A stretch of 64,000 bases of DNA from Barnesiella viscericola DSM 18177 (GTDB lineage: Bacteria > Bacteroidota > Bacteroidia > Bacteroidales > Barnesiellaceae). The notes below the pieces were generated by a model. The model was not told the origin of the DNA, searched no databases, and was given only the letters and a program-made list of their open reading frames with translations. This document shows, piece by piece, positions 53,725 through 62,775 of this stretch. The stretch spans positions 2,792,001-2,856,000 of the forward strand of contig NZ_CP007034.1 of assembly GCF_000512915.1 (NCBI RefSeq), given 5' to 3'. A program made the translations under genes and the position numbers. Every line of letters begins with the position of its first letter. Positions within the stretch are counted from its first letter, which is position 1.

Positions 53725-54515
53725 ATGGAAGCATTAGCAGTATTGGAAAAACAACAACAGTTTGATTTTCAGAACAACGGAATCGAAGTAATGAATTTCG
53801 AGACACTCCAACGTACCTACAAGGAGAATGATATCTACGGCAAGCCTGTCCAGGGCATCTATCATTACCAGGTCCTGCAGCGTATGATGGGCATTTGCGA
53901 GAAGTATAATCTCGATTACGAGGTGGAGGAAATCTTCGCCGCCCAGAACAGGAACAAAACACAACCGGGGGTGAGTATTCTCCCACAGGTGGAACAGACA
54001 CATGGCGAAAAGGCAGTGGAAGCTCACATCCTCCGACGCATCTTCGCTACCATCCGTATCAAGGACTGGGAAACGGACGAGCTGACGACTACGCTGGTTG
54101 TTGCCTACCATCAGGACGGTATACAGGCGGCTATCGGCCCATGCGTGAAGATATGCCATAACCAGTGTATCCTCTCGCCGGAAAGGAGCATCTGCAACTA
54201 CGGAAAAAACAAGGTGACAACGGAAGGGGTATTCGAGACGGTGGACGGATGGCTGGCAAACTTCGAGGTGAATATGAACGAGGACATCGCAAGGATTCAG
54301 CGACTGAAACGCAGAATCGTCTCCCCGGAGGAAGTGTATATGTATATCGGGCTGCTGACGGCCCTGCGTGTCTCCCATGACAGTTCGGACAGGAGCCTGT
54401 CATCATCCGTGGAAACTTACCCGCTGAACCAGAGCCAGATTTCCATCTTCACGGAAGAGGTGTTGAAACTGGTTCGCGAAAAGGGACAGATTACCGCATG
54501 GGACTTATATAATGT
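53725..54515 (+). pseudogene. DUF3871 family protein, 3' end removed by IS982
   Basis: The frame encodes 263 native residues and then three residues and a stop (to 54525) from the IS end at 54516. The full-length family is about 70 residues longer. Typical segments are MNFETLQRTYKENDIYGKPV and GPCVKICHNQCIL. The missing 3' part is not found after the IS at 59438, so the cut was followed by deletion or rearrangement. Function unknown. Confidence 0.8.
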
Positions 54516-54624
54516 AACGTGAGTTCGATATAAAGATTGAAATTATCAGTTTGAAAATTAGGAACATAGCGATAAAAGCATTAAATTTATAGTGCTCAAT
54601 TATAACATTTAAGCGACTACCACT

Positions 54625-55530
54625 ATGTTCTCAGAGGCTAAAGTTACGGAGATTTTTTGTATGGCGGATGATTTTTGCAAGGAATTTGCCAAAACACAGG
54701 AAAAATATATGGTTGAAGACAAGAATCATAAGCATCGGAATAAGCCGAACCGGATGAGTGATGCGGAAATCATGGTCATCCTAGTCCTGTTCCACTCGGG
54801 AGGCTTCAGATGTTTCAAGCATTACTACAAAGAATATGTATGCAAACATCTGACGCATCTCTTTCCCAGACGTGTGTCCTATAACCGTTTTGTAGAACTG
54901 GAAAAGGAAGTCCTGCTGCAGCTGACCATTTTCATCAAGGAAGTCCTGTTGGGTACTTGTACCGGTATCAGCTTTGTGGATTCCACACCGCTGCGTGTAT
55001 GCCGAAACCAACGCATATTGATTCACAAGACTTTTAAGGGTCTCGCCGAACGTGGAAAATGCTCCATGGGATGGTTCTTCGGGTTTAAGCTTCACCTGAT
55101 CATCAACGATAAGGGTGAAATTCTCAATTTCATGTTTACTCCGGGAAATGTGGATGACCGTGAACCGCTGAAACAGACAAAGTTCCTGAAGAACATCAAG
55201 GGCAAACTGTGTGCGGACAAGGGGTATATCGGGCAAACCTTGTTCGAGAACCTATTTCTTAACGGCATACAGTTGATAACCAAAGTGAAGAACAACATGA
55301 AGAACTCCCTGATGAGCATAGCGGACAAAATCCTGCTGAGAAAACGTGCTTTGATTGAAACAGTCAATGACGAGTTAAAGAACATCGCCCAGATTGAACA
55401 CTCCAGACACCGTTCCTTCAATAACTTTATTGCCAACTCGCTCTCTGCCATAGCTGCATACTGCTTCTTTGAAAAGAAGCCCGCCATTGACGTACGTTTT
55501 GTCAAAGACGGACAACTCACGATGTTTTAA
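54625..55530 (+). CDS. IS982-family transposase
   Basis: Identical at the protein level to the copy at 4586-5491 (301 residues; D119, D198, E245). The IS1595 insertion lies 4 bases beyond its stop codon, so the gene is intact although its element is split. If both ends are still recognised, it could in principle mobilise the larger 4.9-kb unit; this is inference. Confidence 0.95.
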   Translation: MFSEAKVTEIFCMADDFCKEFAKTQEKYMVEDKNHKHRNKPNRMSDAEIMVILVLFHSGGFRCFKHYYKEYVCKHLTHLFPRRVSYNRFVELEKEVLLQLTIFIKEVLLGTCTGISFVDSTPLRVCRNQRILIHKTFKGLAERGKCSMGWFFGFKLHLIINDKGEILNFMFTPGNVDDREPLKQTKFLKNIKGKLCADKGYIGQTLFENLFLNGIQLITKVKNNMKNSLMSIADKILLRKRALIETVNDELKNIAQIEHSRHRSFNNFIANSLSAIAAYCFFEKKPAIDVRFVKDGQLTMF

Positions 55531-55658
55531 TTTAGGTGATTATTTACGACAATACCCTAAATGAGGTTATCTGATTTATAATAACTGAAATCTTAAACTT
55601 TGATAAAAAGCGCAATATTACCAACTATTATACGTTATATTCGCAAAGTTATAAAAGA

Positions 55659-55695
55659 AAAGCTACTGTCATAGTGCCAAAATGACAGTAGCTTT
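55659..55695. terminator. Strong hairpin terminator
   Basis: A perfect 14-bp stem, AAAGCTACTGTCAT (55659-55672) with its complement (55682-55695), 9-base loop, and T-rich sequence on the minus-strand side. It would end transcription of the minus-strand gene at 55748. Confidence 0.85.
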
Positions 55696-55747
55696 GATAA
55701 GAACTCATGACCTTGTTGCAGCAAGGTTGGAGTAGGAACATTAATAA

Positions 55748-56047
55748 TTATGGTGCTGGTACTAAAAGGTTTTCATCAACAAAGAAGTAGTCAGTTCTTT
55801 GGTTGCAACTACTGCATAATGGTATAATATACATCTTATGCGTATAATCGGAAACCTTTTGTACATGGCATCCATCAAAATCTTTTTTGTAACAAGCATT
55901 TTTACAATCTCCTGCAGGACAATTATACTTTGTATTGGCATCAAGTTTAATTCCACTTTTACCTTCCCAGTATCCTATCCACGTGCTATAAGGATATGGA
56001 GGTTGTAAGTCAGCTGTATTTGAAGCATTTTTAACTAATATACTCAT
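55748..56047 (-). CDS. Small cysteine-rich passenger protein
   Basis: About 99 residues from the ATG at 56047. Cysteines are in pairs (CPAGDCKNACYKKDFDGC, CSSCNQ), suggesting metal binding. PYPYSTWIGYWEGKSG precedes them. No family recognised. It has its own terminator downstream. Confidence 0.7.
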   Translation of the reverse strand: MSILVKNASNTADLQPPYPYSTWIGYWEGKSGIKLDANTKYNCPAGDCKNACYKKDFDGCHVQKVSDYTHKMYIIPLCSSCNQRTDYFFVDENLLVPAP

Positions 56048-56052
56048 ATACA

Positions 56053-56284
56053 ATTTGTTGTTAAGTTAAACATGTTTATTCCCCTTTTATTCGGAGGATG
56101 AAGCTCCGCCATCTTAATCGTCAGGAAGATTGGTTGAAAACTGCCGTTGTGTTCAGAATTGAACTTTTAGGCTCAACGGTATGCCGATGGCACTAAATTA
56201 AAATTAACAAAAAACGTGCCAAAAATATTAAAAGATTGAGATTATAGGATTTCAAAGTTTACATATATAAATCAAAATGAAACT
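56053..56284. other. Intergenic region inside the IS1595 element
   Basis: About 230 bases, AT-rich, between divergent genes; no further feature seen. Confidence 0.4.
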
Positions 56285-56452
56285 ATGAACAGAACTACAA
56301 TTTCAATCGAAGTACAAGATGAAGGTGATAAGGAAGCTACTATCATTGTCAGAGGAGAAAGAAACAGTCAGATAATGTTTGAAGAGGCTTTTTCTTATAA
56401 CGGAGAAGAAGCATTCATTACGGCTTTATCTTTTAAAAGAACGATTTATTAA
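56285..56452 (+). CDS. Small hypothetical passenger protein
   Basis: A 55-codon frame (NRTTISIEVQDEGDKEATII and on) with balanced, protein-like composition and an ATG preceded by AAATGAAACT. It is too short to assign. The overlapping frame 56379-56570 is less likely to be real. Confidence 0.45.
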   Translation: MNRTTISIEVQDEGDKEATIIVRGERNSQIMFEEAFSYNGEEAFITALSFKRTIY

Positions 56453-56810
56453 AACATACCCTCTCCTTGGCGAAAGTTTAGGTATTCTTTGTCTTAGCAA
56501 GCTATTCAATGATATTACGATACGGAGTAGAATGAAAGCTAATCCCGATTATAGAAATAGAAAGAAATGAGAAAAATTAGTAAAGTCAGAGGCAGAAAGA
56601 GCATTATTGGTTACAAGTAAATCCGTTTGAAGATGACTACCCATTCTAAACCACGTTCAGTTTGTTCTGGGCATTCAGCAACTTTATACTCGATAAAATT
56701 TCTCTTCATAGGCAACACCTCCTTTCCTTGGTATTCTTTTGGAAGAAAAATCGGGGTTGTATGGGAGAATGCCTCTGACTTTTTATACAAAACTTTTTAA
56801 ATCAAAGATT

Positions 56811-57020
56811 ATGTTAGATTCATTAGAATTACATGGGCGTAAGGAAATAGAAGATTTTTTCCGAAACGAGCCTGAAGGTTGTAGGCTTGATGAGTTGGTA
56901 AACTTCCTATTATCACAACCCGATGGTTTTACTCTTGGACTTCCCTCTCATTATGTTTTTGACGGTCATGAGGTAGTTGTTCATCGTAAAACACGGGAAG
57001 TAGTGATTTTCCACACTTGA
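56811..57020 (+). CDS. Small hypothetical passenger protein
   Basis: 69 residues from the ATG at 56811 (LDSLELHGRKEIEDFF, GCRLDELVNFLLSQPDG). It looks like a real folded small protein. Its last 92 bases overlap, on the other strand, the zinc-ribbon gene at 56929-57111. Confidence 0.5.
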   Translation: MLDSLELHGRKEIEDFFRNEPEGCRLDELVNFLLSQPDGFTLGLPSHYVFDGHEVVVHRKTREVVIFHT

Positions 57021-57111
57021 TACAACTAAAATAGCCTATTTCAATAATTCTGGGTGGAAAGAAATGATTATCTGTTCCGCAATAAGGACATTTTACAATA
57101 ACTTCATTCAT
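56929..57111 (-). CDS. Small zinc-ribbon protein
   Basis: 60 residues from the ATG at 57111. CPYCG and CIKCG form a classic zinc ribbon (VIVKCPYCGTDNHFFPP). The gene runs convergent to and overlaps 56811-57020. Function unknown. Confidence 0.55.
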   Translation of the reverse strand: MNEVIVKCPYCGTDNHFFPPRIIEIGYFSCIKCGKSLLPVFYDEQLPHDRQKHNEREVQE

Positions 57112-57412
57112 AACTATCAGCTTTATTTCTACAAAGATACGGATATTATTCCTATCTTTGCAAAGTCCCATTGGACAAACTTTTTAATAAAATAAGGAAG
57201 TGCCTTATACTCGTTGAAATCGCCAAATTATCAAGAAGTATATACGAGGCACAGAGGACAGCTCATATCTTGTGGGTTGCCTTACTGTGTGTATATACAG
57301 GTGTTTGGCGATACCTAACGAGTATGCACGGGGGCAGCCCATTTCCTTTAACAACTAACATTGTTAAATTTCTCCTATGGTTGCCGTGGAGAACTCGTTA
57401 AAATTCGCCATT

Positions 57413-57916
57413 ATGAAAAAGATTTTCTGTTCCTTAATGTTAATCTTCTGCATTAACATCGTGGCTTCCTCGCAGGTCATAGAAGAACCTATCCCGAAGT
57501 TTGCCGAAAAGTTATTAACCCTCAATAAAGCATCGTCTGAGAATAATATCACTAATCATGGTTTTAGGGTGCTTACTTCCGACGAACTTATATCTTTAGG
57601 TTACGATGAAGAAAGCCTTGGAAATCTTATTGTAGGTATTGGAGATAGCAGAATAACCTGTAAGATTCAAACTAATCTTACTGGACGATACGTTGAGAAA
57701 GTTATCGTTGGTGGAGTTCGCTACCTAAATGCCCGATATATGGCAGATGAGTACCTAACTGCAGGATATACTATGGATAAAGAAAAGAGTAGAGGAAATG
57801 AAATGATATTTGTGAAGCAAACGGATAAATACAATTATTTTGCTTTTATAGAATTTATAGTCAATCCTAATATGTGTATGGCTAATGCTACATTCAAAAG
57901 AGTGGCAAGAAAATAG
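57413..57916 (+). CDS. Exported hypothetical passenger protein
   Basis: About 167 residues from the ATG at 57413. The N-terminus is a signal peptide (KKIFCSLMLIFCINIVASSQ), so the protein should reach the periplasm or surface. The mature part (GFRVLTSDELISLGYDEE and on) is unrecognised. It converges on the minus-strand 56-aa gene, with a shared terminator region between. Confidence 0.65.
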   Translation: MKKIFCSLMLIFCINIVASSQVIEEPIPKFAEKLLTLNKASSENNITNHGFRVLTSDELISLGYDEESLGNLIVGIGDSRITCKIQTNLTGRYVEKVIVGGVRYLNARYMADEYLTAGYTMDKEKSRGNEMIFVKQTDKYNYFAFIEFIVNPNMCMANATFKRVARK

Positions 57917-57922
57917 TTAAGA

Positions 57923-57955
57923 GAAGGCAGGATTATTTCTTGCCTTTCTTTTTCT
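57923..57955. terminator. Possible bidirectional terminator between convergent genes
   Basis: AAGGCA (57924-57929) pairs with TGCCTT (57941-57946), followed by a T-rich run on the plus strand. Short stem, so moderate support. Confidence 0.45.
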
Positions 57956-58103
57956 TCTTAATATCGTATTTCAGAGCCTTCTGCATGAGAGCAGAAAAAT
58001 CCACTGGAACTTCTGCTTGCTTCTTCAATTCTTTAGCAGGTAGAAGTTCAATAGCCATTGCCTTTTCCATGTCTTCTATTGTTACTTGCTTCTTCTTGCT
58101 CAT
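57933..58103 (-). CDS. Small lysine-rich protein coupled to the transposase
   Basis: A 56-codon frame (SKKKQVTIEDMEKAMAIELL to a poly-Lys end). Its ATG overlaps the transposase stop (ATGA), which indicates translational coupling. It may be an accessory factor or regulator of transposition; I recognise no family. Confidence 0.6.
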   Translation of the reverse strand: MSKKKQVTIEDMEKAMAIELLPAKELKKQAEVPVDFSALMQKALKYDIKKKKKGKK

Positions 58104-59029
58104 TTTATCAGACGTTGAAACGTGATGCGATAATTTGAGTTACAAAGTAACCAATCAAATCGTGAAACGTCATCAAAATCTCTCGTATTATAGCGAAAGC
58201 AGAACTCATTAACATATCGTTGAAGATGTTTCTTGCTTGTGTGGTTATATATTCCCGTCAAGCCACGTTTCAGAATGCTCCAAAATCCTTCAATGTTGTT
58301 GGTATAAGCATCTTCATCAACGTATTGCCCATGTCCGTGATCAACGATGTAATGCTCATAAAGTTTGCTAATGGTTTTGTATCCGCACCATTCATCTGAG
58401 AATAACGTTGCTGTTCTTTTTACCGTTTTTAGGATAGGTACAGTCAATGATTTATAAGAAGTGTCACGGACTACCTTACAAACCAGTTTTCCTCCACGCT
58501 GAAGCATACCCATTACTGGAACTTTATCTTTAAAACTCCTACCTTGGCTATTCTTTACCCTCTTGCTACAATGCCGGTTTTTGTTCTTACCCCCAACAAA
58601 AGTTTCGTCTAATTCAACTTCTCCATCAAGTTTCTCTTCCAAAATAATACCAAAACATTCACGGATACGATGATTCATAAACCACGCAGTTTTATAAGTC
58701 ACGGATATTCTTTTGGATAGTTCAATAGATGAAATACCTTTCTTGCGTGATGTAATTTCATAGATAGCTACAAACCATTTTCTCAAAGGGACTTTTGAAC
58801 CTTCAAACAACGTCCCAATTCTTACGTTGAAATTCTTACCAGTATTTTTGCAACGGTACATTCCATCGCCACGGTTATATACTTTAGACGTGGGGTCATA
58901 TGGAGAAACAGGAATACCGTTTGCCCAACGTTGTTGCTCAAGATATTTAATGCAGCTTTCCTCCGTAGGGAATGACTCCAAAAGGTCATACAAGGAGTTG
59001 AATTTACCAATATTCATATTACCCAACAA
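58100..59029 (-). CDS. IS1595-family (ISXO2-like) transposase
   Basis: The 309-residue transposase has an N-terminal zinc-ribbon-like part (MYRCKNTGKNFNVR), then the DDE-type core: VELDETFVGGKNK (D141), LFSDEWCGYK (about D213), and the C-terminal NNIEGFWSILKRG. It moves the 3.9-kb element. Start may be the ATG five codons in (NIGKFNSL). Confidence 0.92.
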   Translation of the reverse strand: MLGNMNIGKFNSLYDLLESFPTEESCIKYLEQQRWANGIPVSPYDPTSKVYNRGDGMYRCKNTGKNFNVRIGTLFEGSKVPLRKWFVAIYEITSRKKGISSIELSKRISVTYKTAWFMNHRIRECFGIILEEKLDGEVELDETFVGGKNKNRHCSKRVKNSQGRSFKDKVPVMGMLQRGGKLVCKVVRDTSYKSLTVPILKTVKRTATLFSDEWCGYKTISKLYEHYIVDHGHGQYVDEDAYTNNIEGFWSILKRGLTGIYNHTSKKHLQRYVNEFCFRYNTRDFDDVSRFDWLLCNSNYRITFQRLIK

Positions 59030-59388
59030 TAGTGTGTTTGGTATATATAACTTTGGTTAGAAAATTTGCTTGGGGAACAGTTATCTGTGGATAGCAGGTA
59101 TAAGAAAAAGAAGCGTTCAGATATGGACTAATTATTTAAAGATACGTTCATAAACAGCTATCCAAGCCAGACCTTTGCCATATACATAGCCTAAATAGCT
59201 GCCACGGTATTCCAACCAATAATTCATTATGATGTATTTATGAAATTGCCCATATTTGAACGCTTCTTCTTTTATACCTTATAACAGGTTGCAATGAAAA
59301 TTCAATGCAAAAGGAGAAGAATTTTTCAACATATAATAGAAATACCGCCCAAAACTTCTGTTCTGAACGGTATTATTAGCAAAGTTAG
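59030..59388. other. Right end of the IS1595 element, non-coding
   Basis: About 360 bases between the transposase start and the right terminal repeat. No gene seen; it should contain the transposase promoter on the minus strand. Confidence 0.45.
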
Positions 59389-59437
59389 TTAGGGTATTGT
59401 CGTAAATAATCACCTTAATTTATATCGAACTCACGTT

Positions 59438-59828
59438 ATTATACAGTCCGATAGTTTACCCAAGTATCCCGATTGCTCTTGATTTGTCAAGTTATAGTTT
59501 TTGTCGTTTTAATATTCAAAGTGTTTTGCCCATGGAAGTTACGAAAAGAGTGTAATTTATTGGAAATGAGCGTAGGTTAATTGCTCTTGATAGTAATAGG
59601 TTACGATTTAGTTAGTTATCTACTGCATTATCCTTCTGCGCGTTGCGTAACCTTCAAAGAACTCTTCGTATGCAAAAGTAGCTATTTAATTCGAGATTTT
59701 GATATAAACTCCCGTTTTTTATCCCCTCATTCATAAGAATTTTCCGTAAAAGCGGTATTGTCCGTCGGCACACCATTGCCCAAAACGAGTTTGGAACAAA
59801 CGTGTGCCGACTACCGCATAGCTGGAGA
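59438..59828. other. Intergenic region to the right of IS982 copy 3
   Basis: About 390 bases with no supportable gene. It does not continue DUF3871, so it is a new context. Junction sequence starts ATTATACAG. Confidence 0.4.
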
Positions 59829-59886
59829 AAAGGGCATTGCCTCACGCCTAAACGATGTTTAGACAGATGAAGCAATGCCCCTTTCT
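59829..59886. terminator. Two-stem terminator-like structure
   Basis: AAAGGGCATTGC (59829-59840) pairs with GCAATGCCCCTTT (59872-59884), enclosing a small hairpin CTAAAC/GTTTAG. T-rich sequence follows. Confidence 0.6.
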
Positions 59887-60270
59887 TTTGCGCCTATGCC
59901 AAGAGGTGCTTTTACGGGTTTTCAAATGATTTTTCTTTTTTCGCTGTCTCTTTTGCCGGAAGCGGAAAGTGAATGCAGAGTGTGTCAGCCTGCCCCATGA
60001 ATGAAACAGGCGCCCACACACAGCCGGACAAACCGGGAAGAATGATTGTTGCCACCCGGCTGAACAAGTTCCGTCGGATCGGAAACAATCATACTTCCTT
60101 TGTTGTGGTTTGCCCTTTTCACGCTTCCGGTGATGTCTTTTTCCTTTTGGTGATTCTTTTTTTTACGGATTTTCCCCTGAAGTTTTTTTCTACACAATCT
60201 GCCTCTGTTTTCGTTTACCTCCATTTTGCGCCTTTCAGTAAGCCGCATCAGTCAGTCATTTTCGTTCTGG
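59887..60270. other. Intergenic region before structured element 4
   Basis: About 380 bases. Short frames here (59973-60383 and 59985-60248) are not protein-like and the first runs into the structured element, so I call no gene. Confidence 0.4.
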
Positions 60271-60387
60271 GCGCAAAGGTAATTCCGGGATTGGACGGGA
60301 AAGCAAGGTCAAGCCTCCTGTTTTCGGTAAAAATCTCCAGCCCTGCGGGTAGTATTTTGACCGAAAAACCTTGCATTCCCTAATCCC
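60271..60387 (+). other. Structured intergenic element, copy 4
   Basis: Begins GCGCAAAGGTAATTCC. Stems: GGGATT/AATCCC (60287-60292 with 60382-60387), GGGAA/TTCCC, GCAAGGT/ACCTTGC (60303-60309 with 60368-60374) and TTTTCGGT/ACCGAAAA (60321-60328 with 60360-60367). The apical core (AAAATCTCCAGCCCTGCGGG) is more diverged than in copies 1-3. It precedes the gene at 60545. Confidence 0.72.
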
Positions 60388-60544
60388 TACCTTTTCAAGC
60401 ACCCGAAACGAAAACGACCGATGCGACAGAAAGACGCATAAAAAAAATGTCGGATAAACGAGAGGCAGATAAGATAGTTTGAAACTCAACTCCCTCAGCT
60501 CTTGAATCCGCATTAAAAACAAAAAAATCAAAAACAGCGAAGAT

Positions 60545-60760
60545 ATGACGGCAACGGCAAATTTCAGACAAATGGCGCAACACATCGGGTTGGCGATATG
60601 CGGCTTGATGATGCGCACCGCCTTCGGGGTGTTCGGCATCCTTTGGGGCATCATCAGAGAGATTGTAAACGGAGTGTTCCGAGTGGCGATAGGTGTAATC
60701 GTGGCTATCCTTTCCACCATTGCCTTCTTTGGCTTCATCCTTTGGTTATTCACCCTTTAA
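60545..60760 (+). CDS. Small hydrophobic membrane protein
   Basis: A 71-residue protein with two hydrophobic stretches (HIGLAICGLMMRTAFGVFGI and VAIGVIVAILSTIAFFGFIL). Such small membrane proteins precede pcfK-like genes in Bacteroides conjugative elements; function unknown. Confidence 0.65.
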   Translation: MTATANFRQMAQHIGLAICGLMMRTAFGVFGILWGIIREIVNGVFRVAIGVIVAILSTIAFFGFILWLFTL

Positions 60761-60771
60761 CCCTTACCGAC

Positions 60772-60993
60772 ATGGCAAAAAGAAACAGCAAGACGGCAGC
60801 GCAGCAGTGCAGATATTACGAGGTGGACAACATCTTCGTGTATATGGTGGAAACGTACATCAACGGCAATTTTGAAACTTTCCGAAGATTGTACCACGAA
60901 CTGAACAAGGACGCACGGAGGGATTTCATGGACTTCCTTCTCAGCGAGGTAGAGCCGACCTATTGGAGAGAGATACTGAAACAGATAATCTAA
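60772..60993 (+). CDS. Hypothetical conjugative-element protein
   Basis: 73 residues from the ATG at 60772 (AKRNSKTAAQQCRYYEVDNI and on). A longer open frame to 60598 overlaps the membrane-protein gene and is not protein-like. No family recognised. Confidence 0.65.
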   Translation: MAKRNSKTAAQQCRYYEVDNIFVYMVETYINGNFETFRRLYHELNKDARRDFMDFLLSEVEPTYWREILKQII

Positions 60994-61006
60994 AAATGAC
61001 AGCGAT

Positions 61007-61423
61007 ATGAAAGGAACAGACCATTTCAAGAGAACGATATATATGTACTTGGAACAGCGTGCGGAGGAAGATGCGCTATTTGCAAAGAAGTACCGCAACC
61101 CTGCCAAGAACATGGACGAGTGCGTGACCCACATTCTGAACTATGTGCAGAAAAGCGGTTGCAACGGTTTCACGGACGGAGAGATATTCGGGCAAGCCAT
61201 CCACTACTATGAGGAAAACGAGATAGAGGTGGGCAAACCGATGGACTGCCAAGTGGTTGTGAACCACGTTGTGAAACTCACGGCAGAGGAAAAGGCGGAG
61301 GCACGTCAGAACGCTGTCCGCAAATACCAAGAGGAGGAACTCCGCAAGTTGCAGAACCGCCACAGACCGTCAGCGAGAAAAGAAAACCAACCCCAACCCT
61401 CATTATTTGATTTAGGCTTATGA
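61007..61423 (+). CDS. PcfK-like family protein
   Basis: A 138-residue protein with the PcfK pattern: KGTDHFKRTIYMYLEQRA, NMDECVTHILNYVQKSG and a C-terminal acidic/basic tail ending QPSLFDLGL. PcfK-like proteins sit next to PcfJ-like ones in conjugative elements; function unknown. The stop overlaps the next start by 4 bases. Confidence 0.85.
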   Translation: MKGTDHFKRTIYMYLEQRAEEDALFAKKYRNPAKNMDECVTHILNYVQKSGCNGFTDGEIFGQAIHYYEENEIEVGKPMDCQVVVNHVVKLTAEEKAEARQNAVRKYQEEELRKLQNRHRPSARKENQPQPSLFDLGL

Positions 61424-62751
61424 AACCGAAGACCAAGATACAGAAAGAGGTGGCAAGACTTTCCGCCAACCTTCGCCCCATATCAGCGACACAAATAGAT
61501 TGGGCATACCGCCACTGCGTTGAGCATATCGGCTACCGCACCAAGAAAGGGAACATCACCTGTTCCGACTGCGGTCACGAGTGGCACAGCGACAGCGGAC
61601 TATGCGACACCCTTGAAGGCTGCACCTGCCCCAAATGCCATGCCGAACTCAAAGTGCAGGACACACGCAGACGCATCTACAAGGAAACGCAGAATTTCAG
61701 CGTGATAACCACCTGCAAAGGGTATCAGGTAATCCGCGTGGCGCAGGTCAGATGCGAGAGCAGGAAAGGCGAACCGATGCGTTTCTACTGCCACGAGGTC
61801 GTGCAGCGTTGGATTTCACCCGACGGCAAGGTTACGGACATGGCGTTGCTCCGTGGCTTCCTTTTCTGCTATTGCGATGTGTGGGCATTAGGCAGCGATA
61901 TGGAGGTAAGACCGCACAACAGCCTATACGATGATGTGGTGGCAAGAAGCTGTGCATATCCAAAGATGAGGATATTGCCCCAACTCAGACGTAACGGCTT
62001 CAAGGGCGATTTCCACGGCATCTCCCCCGTGCGTCTTTTCAAAGCCTTGCTTTCAGACCCAAGAATTGAAACCCTTATGAAAGGCGGTGAGATTGAGGTC
62101 ATGAAACACTTTCTTTTCAATACCCGTACTGCCGATGAATGTTGGGCATCATATCTGATTGCCAAGCGTCACAAGTATCAGATAGACAACCTCTCAATGT
62201 GGTGCGACTATCTGCGTATGCTCAAAAAACTCGGTCAAGACCTCCGTAACCCGAAGAACATCTGTCCCGAAGATTTCATGGCGGCACACGACAACGCAAC
62301 CCGAAAAATTGAAGCCATACACGAGAAGGAAAGAGCCGCAGAGCAACGCCGTTGGGAGATTGAAAGGCGTGAGCGTGAGCAACAGCGACAACTCCAACGA
62401 AAGAAAGATGCGGAGGATTTCATCGCCAACAAATCCAAATTCTTCGGCTTGGTAATCACGGACGAGGAAATAATCGTCAAGGTGCTTGAAAGCATAGACG
62501 AGTATTACAACGAGGGCAAGACGCAGGGCATCTGCGTGTTTGGCAGTGGATACTACAAGAAAGCCGACACCCTCATACTATCGGCAAGGATTGGCGATGA
62601 GATTATTGAAACCGTAGAGGTGGACTTGCGAACCCTCGAAGTGGTGCAGTGCCACGGCAAGCACAACCAGGACACCGAATATCACGAGCGCATCATAGAC
62701 CTTGTGAACAAGAACGCCAACCTTATCCGTGAGCGGATGAAAGCGGCATAG
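61420..62751 (+). CDS. PcfJ-like family protein
   Basis: A 443-residue protein with an N-terminal zinc-ribbon part (CSDCGHEW, CTCPKCHAEL) and the PcfJ-type middle (ILPQLRRNGFKGDFHGISP, ALLSDPRIETLMKGG, LSMWCDYLRMLKKLGQDL), then a basic coiled coil (RAAEQRRWEIERREREQQ). It overlaps pcfK by 4 bases, so the pair is translated together. The exact role in conjugation is not known. Confidence 0.88.
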   Translation: MKPKTKIQKEVARLSANLRPISATQIDWAYRHCVEHIGYRTKKGNITCSDCGHEWHSDSGLCDTLEGCTCPKCHAELKVQDTRRRIYKETQNFSVITTCKGYQVIRVAQVRCESRKGEPMRFYCHEVVQRWISPDGKVTDMALLRGFLFCYCDVWALGSDMEVRPHNSLYDDVVARSCAYPKMRILPQLRRNGFKGDFHGISPVRLFKALLSDPRIETLMKGGEIEVMKHFLFNTRTADECWASYLIAKRHKYQIDNLSMWCDYLRMLKKLGQDLRNPKNICPEDFMAAHDNATRKIEAIHEKERAAEQRRWEIERREREQQRQLQRKKDAEDFIANKSKFFGLVITDEEIIVKVLESIDEYYNEGKTQGICVFGSGYYKKADTLILSARIGDEIIETVEVDLRTLEVVQCHGKHNQDTEYHERIIDLVNKNANLIRERMKAA

Positions 62752-62775
62752 CATAACCCCTAAAACAACATTGAT

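Larger units (their letters stand above)
55535..59414. mobile_element. IS1595-family (ISXO2-like) element with passenger genes
   Basis: Perfect 26-bp inverted ends, 55535-55560 (GGTGATTATTTACGAC and on) and 59389-59414. The 8-bp direct repeat TTAATTTA flanks it at 55527-55534 and 59415-59422, as expected for IS1595. It is 3880 bp, far longer than a simple IS of this family, and carries several genes apart from the transposase. Confidence 0.95.
54516..59437 (+). mobile_element. IS982-family insertion sequence, copy 3, split by an IS1595 element
   Basis: The left repeat begins at 54516; the right repeat ends at 59437 (CTCACGTT). Removing 55535-59414 and one copy of its 8-bp duplication restores an intact IS982 identical to copy 2. 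The outer flanks (AATGT before, ATTAT after) do not form the 5-bp duplication seen at copy 2. Confidence 0.92.

Noticed and set aside
53734-54378. 214-codon minus-strand frame
   Set aside because: Antisense shadow of the DUF3871 gene.
59973-60383. 136-codon plus-strand frame
   Set aside because: Runs into structured element 4 and has no protein-like features.
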